14,829 bases of DNA from NCBI RefSeq assembly GCF_000725495.1, contig NZ_JNZD01000054.1, positions 1 to 14,829 of the forward strand, read 5' to 3'. A model generated the notes under the pieces. It ran no database searches. It worked only from the letters and a program-made list of their open reading frames with translations, and was not told where the DNA came from. Origin of the DNA: Streptomyces aureus. Its GTDB lineage: Bacteria > Actinomycetota > Actinomycetes > Streptomycetales > Streptomycetaceae. The translations under genes and the position numbers were made by a program. Positions 1 to 6,772 of this stretch are shown here, in pieces (position 1 is the stretch's first letter; each line of letters starts with the position of its first letter).

Positions 1-1
1 G

Positions 2-970
2 GTGTCGGGGAAGCGGCCAGGGCGCCGTATGGGGCTTCCGGTGTTCAAGTCGAAGAAAGACAGTCGGCAGGCCGTTCGTTTCTCCAGGAACGGGTTCCGA
101 TTGCGGGACAACGGACGGTTGAACCTCGCGAAGATCGGAGACGTCCGGGTCCGCTGGTCCCGGGAGCTGCCGTCCGCTCCATCCTCGGTGACGGTGGTCA
201 AGGACGCTTCGGGTCGGTACTTCGCGAGCTTCGTGGTGGACGTCGAGCCCGCAACGCTGCCGCCCGTGGATGCCGAGGCTGGTATCGACCTGGGGCTGAT
301 GCATTACGCCGTGCTGTCCGACGGGCAGGTCATCGACAACCCTCGCTTCCTGCGGCGCGCCGAGCGTCGGCTGGCAAAGGCGCAGCAGGCGCTGTGCCGG
401 AAGACGAAGGGATCGAAGAATTGGACCAAGGCCCGGCTGAAGGTCGCTCGTGCCCACGCCCGGGTGGCCGACGCGCGCAGGGACTGGTGCCACCAGAACG
501 CTTCGAGGCTGGTCCGCGACAACCAAGCGGTCTACCTCGAGGACCTGGCGGTCTCCGGCTTGGCCCGCACTCGTCTTGCCAAGTCTGTGCACGATGCTGC
601 GTGGGGCATGTTCCGCCGCGTGCTGGAGGAGAAGGCGGCCCGCTACGGCCGGCATGTCGGCATCGTCTCCCGCTGGCTGCACGTGCGTATCTGGCGGTGC
701 GAGGGCTGCGGTACCGAACATGATCGTGACCTCAACGCGTCGCGAGTGATCCTCTCCGCCGGGCAGGCGGAGAGGCTAAACGCCCCTGGAGGGCCGGTCA
801 GTCCTGGGGTGGAAATCCCACGCCCGGCACGGCCCGTTGAACGGGGAACCCACCCGGCGGCGGCAAGGTCCAGCAGGCCCTCAAACCCGTCACCGGCCCC
901 CAGACCGTGGCCCGTTGGTTCGCAGCCCTCGGCACCCAGACCTACCAGGGCATCGACTTCGGGCAGATGA
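2..970 (+). CDS. tnpB: TnpB (IS200/IS605-family RNA-guided nuclease), 3' part, zinc ribbon half deleted
   Basis: This is the C-terminal three quarters of a TnpB protein, the RNA-guided RuvC-like nuclease of IS200/IS605 and IS1341-type elements. The frame is open to the window edge, so the N-terminus lies outside; the matching N-terminal part is at the right end. RuvC landmarks are visible: GIDLGL with the first Asp at local residue 96, the Glu in VYLEDLAVSGL at residue 180, and HDRDLNASR at 240-248. Normal TnpB carries two CxxC pairs before HDRD. Here only CEGC (233-236) remains, because SRW (223-225) runs straight into LHVRIWRC, as if 17-18 residues were lost in frame. Native homology ends near residue 286. 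The last 35 or so residues to the TGA at 968-970 are read-through into a sigma-factor remnant, so the normal right-end hairpin is not visible. Identification is firm; loss of activity is inference. Confidence 0.9.
   Translation: MSGKRPGRRMGLPVFKSKKDSRQAVRFSRNGFRLRDNGRLNLAKIGDVRVRWSRELPSAPSSVTVVKDASGRYFASFVVDVEPATLPPVDAEAGIDLGLMHYAVLSDGQVIDNPRFLRRAERRLAKAQQALCRKTKGSKNWTKARLKVARAHARVADARRDWCHQNASRLVRDNQAVYLEDLAVSGLARTRLAKSVHDAAWGMFRRVLEEKAARYGRHVGIVSRWLHVRIWRCEGCGTEHDRDLNASRVILSAGQAERLNAPGGPVSPGVEIPRPARPVERGTHPAAARSSRPSNPSPAPRPWPVGSQPSAPRPTRASTSGR
833..845 (+). repeat. Small hairpin in tnpB 3' region, possible part of an omega/reRNA scaffold
   Basis: Five-base arms cccgt and acggg enclose the loop tga. 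In TnpB systems the guide RNA scaffold overlaps the 3' end of tnpB and the element's right end, so structure here could belong to it. The scaffold assignment is inference from family knowledge only. The terminal right-end palindrome expected a little further downstream is absent. Confidence 0.25.
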
Positions 971-1149
971 AAGCCGAACTCACCTGGATCAACGCCGGCC
1001 CGGGCATCGTCTTCCGCGGCCCGGACCGCGTCATCGCCACACTGACCTTCGACTTCGACCCGCAGGGCCGCATCACGACCATCCACAACGTGGCCAACCC
1101 CGACAAACTCCACGCCGTCACCGACGGCACCCGACACCAACTCACCTGA
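856..1149 (+). pseudogene. C-terminal SnoaL-like remnant of an ECF41-type sigma factor (SigJ-like)
   Basis: In the frame of the TGA at 1147-1149 the translation reads GGGKVQQALKPVTG, then TVARWFAAL, VIATLTFDFD, GRITTIHNVANPDKL. This matches the SnoaL-like C-terminal extension of ECF41-group sigma factors, whose hallmark ends are GGGKV...PV.G...VARF and an NPDKL motif near the C-terminus. The DNA-binding sigma-2 and sigma-4 domains are missing: upstream sequence is the tnpB 3' end, in a different frame, and the join is near 850-860. No ribosome site or start suits an independent protein, although GTG at 907 is in frame. Most likely a gene cut by insertion of, or deletion next to, the transposon. 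Recognition is by motif, not alignment. Confidence 0.75.
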
Positions 1150-1275
1150 ACCACCCGCCGAAACGGGGCGACCCGCTGCGCCGCCGGACGCCGAAGAAGA
1201 GCCGCCCAACGCCAGCGAAGAAAGGGGGACGAATCAAAGGCGCTGAACCACAGGCGCAGGGGTACACGGACCCGC

Positions 1276-1578
1276 ATGGCAGCCAAGACTGATCACTCCC
1301 AGTCCCTTCGGGCCATGCGGCAGCTGCGCAGGGTCCGCGCCTTCTACGCGGCGGCCGCCGCCCTGTGGGCGATGTCGACCCTCTGGACGGGCTGGCATTC
1401 TCCCGGCGGCCGGCAGATGTGGACCTCCGTCCTCCTGCTGACCATCTTCACCGGCCTCCTCCTCACGGCGTGCCTGTGGCTCCAGCGCCTGAGGACGGCG
1501 GCCGCGGCCACCGCCGGCCCCGCCCACCACGCGGCACCACAGCGAAAGCCGGCGACACCCCGCCACGCACACGCCTGA
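1276..1578 (+). CDS. Small two-helix membrane protein, function unknown
   Basis: This 100-residue protein has a basic N-terminus (LRAMRQLRRVR), a first hydrophobic segment at about 21-39 (FYAAAAALWAMSTLWTGW), a short loop with SPGGRQ, a second hydrophobic segment at about 48-69 (MWTSVLLLTIFTGLLL), and a basic, Ala/His-rich tail. That predicts two membrane-spanning helices with both ends in the cytoplasm. The ATG at 1276 gives the conserved-looking N-terminus, but only a weak purine stretch (cagggg, about 10-15 bases upstream) could serve as ribosome site. It converges on the secreted protein downstream, with a hairpin between them. I do not recognise a named family. The codon pattern supports real coding. 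Confidence 0.65.
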   Translation: MAAKTDHSQSLRAMRQLRRVRAFYAAAAALWAMSTLWTGWHSPGGRQMWTSVLLLTIFTGLLLTACLWLQRLRTAAAATAGPAHHAAPQRKPATPRHAHA

Positions 1579-1642
1579 CATCTCTCGCAGAGCCGTGCGC
1601 GGCCGGATCGCGGCGTGCTCAGCCCAGCCGCGTATCGGCCGG

Positions 1643-1678
1643 GGTCACCGACCGCCGGCTCGCGCCGGCACGGTGACC
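1643..1678. terminator. Two-part hairpin between convergent genes
   Basis: Outer arms ggtcaccg (1643-1650) and cggtgacc (1671-1678) enclose an inner stem gccggc/gccggc (1654-1659 and 1664-1669) with loop tcgc; small internal loops separate the two. It lies between the stops of two genes facing each other, so it could end transcription from both sides. There is no clear T-tract, which is common for Streptomyces terminators. Confidence 0.6.
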
Positions 1679-1704
1679 GGTCCGGACGGCGCCGGGCGCC
1701 CCGG

Positions 1705-2235
1705 TCAGTAGCCGCCGCTCTGCGACGGCGAAGCCTTGGTGATCTGCTTGCCGTCGGTCCCCAGCACGTACCACTTGGCACCGAAGGCATCGAGCCCCTG
1801 CCCGTTGGTCTGCCCGGCCTTGGTGTCGTCGGCGAACGTGTAGAGCGGGTGCCCGTTGTACGAGACCTGCTTCGAACCGTCGCTGCGCGTGATGGTCGAC
1901 AGCAGCTTGGCGTTGACGCCACTGCCGGCGGTCGGCTTGCCGTTCGTCTTCAGCGGAGGCCAGGCCTTGGCGCATTCTCCGTTGCAGGTGGACTTGTTGT
2001 TCTTGTCGGACTGGAAGAGGTAGAGCGTGTGCCCCTTGCTGTTGACCAGGATCTTGCCGAGCGGACCGGACTTGGCGGACACCGTCGCGGAGGACGAGGC
2101 GCTCACCGCCGATCGCGCTCGGTCAGCGCTGCCTGCCAGACCGTGGCTGCCGCCACCGGCGTAGGCCACAGTGGCCGTGGACAGGAAGAACGCTGTTCCG
2201 GTGGCTGCGATGAATGCTCGGCTGCGGTACTTCAC
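1705..2235 (-). CDS. Secreted protein with COG4315 / Lipoprotein_15 repeats (PF03640 type)
   Basis: I place the start at GTG 2235 because GGAGG sits seven bases upstream; a longer reading frame to 2295 has no such site. The resulting 176-residue protein begins VKYRSR and a hydrophobic stretch ending VAYA-GGG, a good Sec signal peptide with likely cleavage near residue 26. After a Ser/Ala-rich linker come two secreted repeats: LGKILVNSKGHTLYLF with CNGECAKAWPP, then SYNGHPLYTFADDTKAGQTN with a closing WYVLGTDGK. The C.G.C...WPP motif and the paired G..LY.F motifs are typical of this family, whose biochemical role is not established. No lipobox cysteine is seen, so it is probably secreted rather than lipid-anchored. 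It is downstream of, and in the same direction as, the SRPBCC gene, with a 235-base gap. Confidence 0.88.
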   Translation of the reverse strand: MKYRSRAFIAATGTAFFLSTATVAYAGGGSHGLAGSADRARSAVSASSSATVSAKSGPLGKILVNSKGHTLYLFQSDKNNKSTCNGECAKAWPPLKTNGKPTAGSGVNAKLLSTITRSDGSKQVSYNGHPLYTFADDTKAGQTNGQGLDAFGAKWYVLGTDGKQITKASPSQSGGY

Positions 2236-2402
2236 GAGAAGTCCTCCGGCTGATCGCCTCAGAGTGTCTTGCGGCCGTCGTACCTCGGCGCCCACCCCGT
2301 ACTTCCATTACACGCCCAGAGCCGACCACCTGGCCACAGGGCCGTCCGGCGGCCAGGCAGGCACCGCTTCAACGGTATGAGCGGCAGGGGGCGGCACGAG
2401 CA

Positions 2403-2443
2403 GACGGGAGCGGCAGGAGCGGACGGGAGGGGACGGGAGCGGA
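2403..2443. repeat. Imperfect GACGGGAG direct repeats
   Basis: The purine-rich stretch contains gacgggag three times (from about 2403, 2422 and 2432) with a further caggag variant between. It lies in the gap between the SRPBCC gene and the secreted-protein gene. Short G/A-rich repeats of this kind arise easily in high-GC DNA; no function is claimed. Confidence 0.4.
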
Positions 2444-2470
2444 CTGGACCCGCGACGGCGGGCGGCGGGA

Positions 2471-2932
2471 TCAGCCCGTCGAGCCCCCGTCGGCGCCGAA
2501 GTGGCGGTCCACCGCCTGCGGCATCCGGCTGACCACCCCGTCCCCCAACTGCTCGAATTCCGCGCGCAGGAACGGAGAGGCCAGCTTGGCCAGGCCGTGG
2601 AACTCGATACGGGCCCGGTAGGTGAGGACGGTGGCGCCGTTCTCCTCCCGGAAGACGAGGTCGTCCGTGGAGGTGGCGGTGCGGTTGCGTCCGACGAAGG
2701 TCAGGCGCCGCTCTTCGAGCCGGGCCAGCCGGTAGCGCAGTTCGGTGCGCCGTCCGCGGAACGTCGAGACGTTGAGCCATTCGTCGCCCTCGGCGACGGG
2801 GGTGCCGGCTTTGGCCGGACGGCAGCTCACCGTTCCCGGGTCCCATTCCTCGGCGTGCGAGAAATCGGCCAGGTAGGCCACCACGTCCGGCAGGGGGTGG
2901 TGCAACGTGAGCGTGCGTTCGACTTCGACCAT
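2471..2932 (-). CDS. SRPBCC-fold protein (polyketide cyclase / CoxG-like)
   Basis: The ATG at 2932 is chosen because AAGGGA lies about eight bases upstream and the protein then starts MVEVERTLTLHHPLPDVVAY, the usual opening strand of SRPBCC (START-like) proteins. It has 153 residues, normal for a single SRPBCC domain. The family pattern follows: a helix with VVAYLADFSHAEEWDPG, strands with EWLNVSTFRGRRTELRYRL and TSTDDLVF, then TVLTYRARIEFHGLA, and a C-terminal helix. Such proteins bind hydrophobic ligands in a helix-grip pocket; no catalytic residues can be assigned. It may share transcription with the secreted-protein gene downstream, though 235 bases separate them. The substrate is unknown. 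Confidence 0.85.
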   Translation of the reverse strand: MVEVERTLTLHHPLPDVVAYLADFSHAEEWDPGTVSCRPAKAGTPVAEGDEWLNVSTFRGRRTELRYRLARLEERRLTFVGRNRTATSTDDLVFREENGATVLTYRARIEFHGLAKLASPFLRAEFEQLGDGVVSRMPQAVDRHFGADGGSTG

Positions 2933-3053
2933 GGAACGTCCCTTTCGCGGGGAGGCGCGGCAGCTGACTTCTGGAAGCGGGAGGCCTTGTGTCTTCCCCG
3001 CAAGAACGCCGAGCGGATGCACCGGATCCGCAGCCGGAGCAAGGCCGGCACCT

Positions 3054-3076
3054 CCTGCCGCGGCAGACGCGGCAGG
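3054..3076. repeat. Nine-base perfect hairpin upstream of the SRPBCC gene
   Basis: Arms cctgccgcg (3054-3062) and cgcggcagg (3068-3076) enclose five bases. It lies between the catalase terminator and the SRPBCC start, both reading leftward. It could be a second terminator behind catalase or a structured leader of the SRPBCC message. Apart from this and a small ggagc-aac-gctcc hairpin near 3120-3132, nothing is recognisable in 2933-3218. Confidence 0.45.
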
Positions 3077-3218
3077 CCCCCGACGGGCGGCGCCGGAGGC
3101 CGGTCCGCGGTCCGCAAAGGAGCAACGCTCCGTAGCCGGGCGCCGCGTGCAAGTGACCTCCGGACGGCAGCGAGCACCACAGGCTCGGTGTCACGTGGTC
3201 CCCGCGGAGAGCGGTGCT

Positions 3219-3249
3219 GCCCCCGCCCGCGAGGGTTGCCGGCGGGGGC
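3219..3249 (-). terminator. Probable terminator of the catalase gene
   Basis: A nine-base perfect GC stem, gcccccgcc (3219-3227) and ggcgggggc (3241-3249), encloses a 13-base loop. It starts 70 bases beyond the catalase stop on the minus strand. No T-run follows. Confidence 0.6.
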
Positions 3250-3318
3250 CCAGAGGACCGGCTGTCCACGGACGGAGGAGGGGGAAGGGGAAGCCGCCGG
3301 AAACCGGCCCTGCTCGTC

Positions 3319-4842
3319 TCAGGCCTTGCTCTGCATGCTCCGACGCGCCGGGTTCCCCTGCTCCGAGGCCTTGGGATCCTTCTCGTCGGCCTTGGCACGC
3401 ACCCCCTGCTCGATGCGCTCACCGATCGCCTTGTCGACGTTCGACCAGTACTCGAACGCCCGCTGCAGTACGGGCTCGGTGACACCGTTGAGGAGATGGC
3501 CGACGACGTTGTCCACGAGCCGGTCCCTGGCCGCGTCGTCCAGGACCTCACGCACCATGGTGCCGGCCTGGCCCCAGTCGTCGTCCTCGCGGTGCGAGAC
3601 GTAGGCGGCCCGGGTGATCTCACCGTCGGCGTGCCAGCTCGGGGGTTCGCCGAACCGGGCGGTGTCGGCCGCGGGGCCGCCCTTCGAGTTCGGTGCGTAG
3701 ACGGGGTCACTGGCCTTGCGGTAGGCCATCGCCCCGTCCTTGGAGTACGTGTGCACCGGAGCGACGGGGGCGTTGACCGGCAGCTGCTGGTAGTTGGCCC
3801 CGATGCGGTAGCGGTGCGCGTCCGCGTAGGAGAACAGCCGGGCCAGCAGCATGCGGTCGGGGCTCGGGCCGATGCCGGGGACCAGGTTGTTCGGCTGGAA
3901 GGCGGCCTGCTCGATCTCCGCGTGGTTGTCGGTGGGGTTGCGGTCCAGGGTCATCCGCCCGACCTCGATCAGCGGGTAGTCGCCGTGCGGCCACACCTTG
4001 GTCAGATCGAAGGGGTTGAAGCGGTAGTCGACCGCCTCCTCGTACGGCATGACCTGCACGTACAGCGTCCAGCTGGGACAGTCGCCGTCACGGATGTGCT
4101 CGAAGAGATCCCGGGTGTGATAGTCCGTGTCGGCCGCGGCCATCTGGTCGCCCTCGTGCTGGGTGAGGAACTCGATGCCCTGGTCGGTCTTGAAGTGGTA
4201 CTTCACCCAGAAACGTTCGCCCTGGGCGTTGATCCACATGTAGGTGTGCGAGGTGTAGCCGTTCATGTGCCGCCAGCTGCGCGGGATGCCCCGGTCGCCC
4301 ATCAGCCAGGTGACCTGGTGGGCGGACTCGGGGGAGAGGGTCCAGAAGTCCCACTGCATGTCGTGGTCGCGCAGATTGTTGTCCGCGCGCCGCTTCTGGG
4401 ACCGGATGAAGTGCTGGAACTTCATCGGATCCTTCACGAAGAACACGGGGGTGTTGTTGCCCACCATGTCGTAGTTGCCTTCGCTGGTGTAGAACTTCAC
4501 CGCGAAGCCGCGCGGGTCGCGCCAGGTGTCCGGGCTTCCCCGCTCACCGGCGACGGTGGAGAACCTGGCGACCAGCTCGGTGGTGGTGCCCGGCTGGAAG
4601 ACCGCGGCCTTCGTGAAGCCGCTGACATCCGCGGTGACCTCGAACCGGCCGAACGCGCCGCTGCCCTTCGCGTGCGGCTGCCGTTCGGGGATGCGCTCCC
4701 GGTTGAACTGCGCCATCTGCTCGATGAGGTACGAGTCCTGCAGCAGAACGGGTCCGCCCGGGCCGACGGTGAGCGAGTGCTCGTCGCTCTCCACCGGGAT
4801 GCCCGCGTCGGTGGTGGTCGGCTGGGGTGTGGGCTCGGTCAT
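3319..4842 (-). CDS. katA: Monofunctional haem catalase, small-subunit type
   Basis: This cytoplasmic enzyme splits hydrogen peroxide to water and oxygen using haem b. At 507 residues it has the length of small-subunit catalases. Landmarks are in order: the distal histidine in [16 protein letters not shown] (His57), [20 protein letters not shown] followed by TPVFF (catalytic Asn130), and the proximal haem-ligand motif [14 protein letters not shown] (Tyr338, with Arg334). The C-terminus lacks the flavodoxin-like domain of large-subunit enzymes. Residues QP replace the more usual VV just before the distal His. The ATG at 4842 has GGAGG seven bases upstream. A hairpin terminator lies behind it, and a MerR-type gene is divergent across a 444-base gap that holds a candidate SigB-type promoter. 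The gene symbol follows the general family name and may differ in this organism (catA or katA). Confidence 0.97.
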   Translation of the reverse strand: MTEPTPQPTTTDAGIPVESDEHSLTVGPGGPVLLQDSYLIEQMAQFNRERIPERQPHAKGSGAFGRFEVTADVSGFTKAAVFQPGTTTELVARFSTVAGERGSPDTWRDPRGFAVKFYTSEGNYDMVGNNTPVFFVKDPMKFQHFIRSQKRRADNNLRDHDMQWDFWTLSPESAHQVTWLMGDRGIPRSWRHMNGYTSHTYMWINAQGERFWVKYHFKTDQGIEFLTQHEGDQMAAADTDYHTRDLFEHIRDGDCPSWTLYVQVMPYEEAVDYRFNPFDLTKVWPHGDYPLIEVGRMTLDRNPTDNHAEIEQAAFQPNNLVPGIGPSPDRMLLARLFSYADAHRYRIGANYQQLPVNAPVAPVHTYSKDGAMAYRKASDPVYAPNSKGGPAADTARFGEPPSWHADGEITRAAYVSHREDDDWGQAGTMVREVLDDAARDRLVDNVVGHLLNGVTEPVLQRAFEYWSNVDKAIGERIEQGVRAKADEKDPKASEQGNPARRSMQSKA

Positions 4843-4988
4843 TCTCGGCCTCCCTGTGCTGGTGCGTGCGGGTACGGACCGGTGGGTCCGGCCGTGGACC
4901 TGGCTCGGAACCCGGGACGGTCACCGCCGGCATCCGCACGCGCAGGACGGCACGGCGCCGCGGCCCCTGATCCGACAGCAGGACGGGT

Positions 4989-5013
4989 AACCCGCCACCG
5001 ACGTCGCAAAACA
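4989..5013 (-). promoter_or_regulatory. Candidate SigB-type promoter upstream of catalase
   Basis: On the minus strand GTTT (5013-5010) is followed after 15 bases by GGGTTA (4994-4989). This is close to the GNTT-N14-16-GGGTAC/T pattern of actinobacterial SigB/SigF-family promoters, with one departure in the -10 element. It would give a leader of roughly 140 bases before the catalase ATG. Sequence resemblance only. Confidence 0.3.
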
Positions 5014-5038
5014 CCATGAGACGGCCGCGAACACCATT
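5011..5038. promoter_or_regulatory. AACACCAT direct repeat, possible operator
   Basis: The eight bases aacaccat occur at 5011-5018 and again at 5031-5038, exactly 20 bases (about two helical turns) apart, each preceded by gc and purines. The repeat overlaps or abuts the candidate catalase -35 region in the gap between catalase and the divergent MerR-type gene. Position and spacing suggest a regulator-binding site, but this is unproven. The rest of 4843-5286 shows nothing else recognisable. Confidence 0.3.
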
Positions 5039-5286
5039 CCGTCGGCGCCCCGTGACAGGCGCGGGCGGGGCAAGAGCGATCGGATGGCACGCGAGCGCGG
5101 CAGGCGAGCTTCGGGAACGCTTCGTGGATGTCGGCCCGACGTCTGCCACCGGGTGCCACGGTTCTTCGGCCGATGAGGCGACGGCTTCCGCCGCATCGTC
5201 GCGTCACGCCTGACCCGCCGCGGAACGTAGCTGGTGGTCACGGAGCGGATGCCAGGGCCCCTCCACGCGTTCCACGAAGAGGTGCA

Positions 5287-5622
5287 ATGACAGCAGACGA
5301 CTCCCACGCCCGACTCGACGACGACTACCCCGCCTACACGATGGGCCGGGCCGCCGAACTCGTCGGCACCACTCAGGGCTTCCTGCGCGCCCTGGGCGAG
5401 GCCCGCCTGATCACCCCGCTGCGCTCCCGCAGGGGGACACCGCCGCTACTCCCGCTACCAACTGCGCATCGCCGCCCGCGCCTGCGAACTCGCCGACCAG
5501 GGCACCCCATCGAGGCCGCCTGCCGCATCGTCATCCTGGAGGACCAACTCGAAGAGGCCCGGCGCATCAACGCCGAATATCGCCGCGCCGCAAACCCGGT
5601 CGACCCAACGGCTGACGCCTGA
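5287..5622 (+). CDS. MerR-family regulator with two compensating frameshifts in the wing region
   Basis: The ATG at 5287 has gaagagg just upstream. The protein opens with an acidic leader and the MerR helix-turn-helix YTMGRAAELVGTTQGFLRAL (about 17-36), then RLITPLRS. It should continue with the MerR wing AGGHRRYSRYQL, and that sequence is present one frame over: an extra C in the run at 5426-5428 shifts the frame, and a missing C in the run at 5505-5508 restores it, so about 27 codons read out of frame. After that the expected TPIEAACRIVILEDQLEEA helix resumes to the TGA at 5620-5622. As written the 111-residue product would have a scrambled wing and second helix. Both changes are in C-runs, so sequencing error is possible. 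It is divergent from catalase. Confidence 0.85.
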   Translation: MTADDSHARLDDDYPAYTMGRAAELVGTTQGFLRALGEARLITPLRSRRGTPPLLPLPTAHRRPRLRTRRPGHPIEAACRIVILEDQLEEARRINAEYRRAANPVDPTADA

Positions 5623-5888
5623 ACAGGCTGGGCGCCTCTGGCCCTTGCCGCCTGCCACTTCACAGTGCCAGGAAATGCGGACTCCGCTCTTTTGACCGCC
5701 TCGTCGACGGTCCGTCGCAGCTGTCGCAGATGACCCGAGCACGTAGCTGCGGGATATCGCGCGAGCATTGACTTCCGTTCCCCGGACTGGAGTCGGGGGC
5801 CGTTTCGGTGGGTTCCTGCTTCAACGCGCTGGGCGAGTTCTCCGGCGTCTTCGACACCCCGGCGAAGAGCGACGAACCGCCCCAAGAA

Positions 5889-5948
5889 TCTCGAAAGCGG
5901 GGTGGGTCTGGTCGGCGCGCGCCGACCAGACCCACCCCGCTTTCGAGA
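5889..5948. terminator. Perfect 60-bp palindrome, probable bidirectional terminator
   Basis: Bases 5889-5918 are the exact reverse complement of 5919-5948: 30-base arms with no loop, centred on ggcgcgcgcc. It lies between the rightward MerR-type gene and the leftward SCO5918-type gene, whose stop is only 15 bases away. Each arm ends with gaaag/ctttc, giving a short T-run after the stem in both directions. The position between convergent genes argues for transcription termination on both strands. The stretch 5623-5888 to its left holds no gene I can support. Confidence 0.85.
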
Positions 5949-5962
5949 CGCCGGCTCCCCGT

Positions 5963-6271
5963 TCAGATGGACACAGGGGTGCCGAGCATCGCGGAGGCGT
6001 GCTGGAACGAGCTCAGGACGCGTACGGGCGCGGCCTTCGGCAGGGTGCGGCAGGTGAAGCCGAGTTGCGCCATCGCCCGCAGAACTTCGGCGGCGCTGAA
6101 ATCACGGCGGTCCTGGCGGGTGACGACCTGGCCGACCTGCATCACGGGGTAGTGGCGCCGGCCGATGATCACCGATTCGCCGGTGCCCGGCTCGGGCTTG
6201 ATGCCCTTCATCGACTCCACCACACCGGCCTTGCTGAGCTCGAAGGGAAAACGGGCGATGACGCAGCGCAT
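5963..6271 (-). CDS. SCO5918-family conserved small protein
   Basis: This 102-residue protein begins MRCVIARFPFELSKAGVVES and contains VIIGRRHYPVMQVGQVVTRQ, DRRDFSAAEVLRAMAQLGF and TCRTLP, matching the small Streptomyces proteins named after SCO5918 as I recall them. Their function is not known. The ATG at 6271 has gaggt close upstream. It is the last gene of a leftward run after the CBS protein (52-base gap) and the DEAD-box helicase, and is followed within 15 bases by the large palindromic terminator, so the three are probably one transcript. The link to a helicase and a cold-shock gene suggests a role in cold or RNA stress, which is inference. Confidence 0.85.
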   Translation of the reverse strand: MRCVIARFPFELSKAGVVESMKGIKPEPGTGESVIIGRRHYPVMQVGQVVTRQDRRDFSAAEVLRAMAQLGFTCRTLPKAAPVRVLSSFQHASAMLGTPVSI

Positions 6272-6323
6272 GTGACCTCACAGAGCGAAAGAGGGGATAG
6301 CTTGCCGGCCGGGGAGAGACGGT

Positions 6324-6725
6324 TCAGCAGGAGAGAGCGAGAGCATCCAGCGCACTGCCGCGTTCGTCGACGGGCAGGACACCGAGCCGGCGGATATGCA
6401 TCGCCTGCTCGGCTTCGGCCAGCGTGGTCACGGGTGAGGTGAACGACTGGTGGTCGCCGAGGAGGTCGCGCAGGCGGACGCGGTCCGTGTAGGAGGAGCT
6501 GTCGCGGAGCGCGGTGAGTTCGGTGTGGGTGACCAGGCCGGTGCACCGGCCGTCCAGGTCGCAGACGACCAGCCGGCCTGTGCGGGCGGCGGCCATGACG
6601 GACAGCGCCACCTCGACGCTCATGTCGTCACAGACCTGCGGTCCGGCCGCGTCCATGACCTCGGCCACCGGCGTGTGCGCGGGGTCGGCGCTCGCCGGGC
6701 GGGACTGCATCTGAACCAGCGTCAC
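6324..6725 (-). CDS. CBS-domain protein
   Basis: The start is GTG at 6725, with GGAGG seven bases upstream; the 133-residue product opens with a short Gln/Ser-rich leader. The first CBS motif is VAEVMDAAGPQVCDDMSVEV with RTGRLVVCDLDGRCTGLVT (about 19-68). The second is FTSPVTTLAEAEQAMHIRRL with GVLPVDERG (about 95-124). Paired CBS motifs form a Bateman module that binds adenine nucleotides and senses energy state; no effector domain is attached. The second motif ends soon after GVLPV, so the final strand and helix are short. It lies between the helicase (47-base gap) and the SCO5918-type gene and probably shares their transcript. Confidence 0.88.
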   Translation of the reverse strand: MTLVQMQSRPASADPAHTPVAEVMDAAGPQVCDDMSVEVALSVMAAARTGRLVVCDLDGRCTGLVTHTELTALRDSSSYTDRVRLRDLLGDHQSFTSPVTTLAEAEQAMHIRRLGVLPVDERGSALDALALSC

Positions 6726-6772
6726 AAGGTGCCTCCTGCAGAGAATGGGTCAGCTTCCTGATCACGAAGGTT

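Noticed and set aside
1150..1275. Possible tRNA-like or other RNA gene before the small membrane protein
   Set aside because: I found no T-loop sequence or cloverleaf pairing.
2403..2443. CRISPR-like or satellite array
   Set aside because: The GACGGGAG repeats are too short, too few and without spacers; they look like ordinary GC-rich slippage.
2259..3710. A 483-codon minus-strand open frame
   Set aside because: It spans two unrelated genes and their gap, with low-complexity Arg/Pro/Ser composition; the SRPBCC gene and catalase explain the region.
3214..5019. A 601-codon open frame on the plus strand across the catalase gene
   Set aside because: It is the antisense frame of a high-GC gene, rich in Val/Gly/Arg/His and without any motif; catalase on the other strand has all its family residues.
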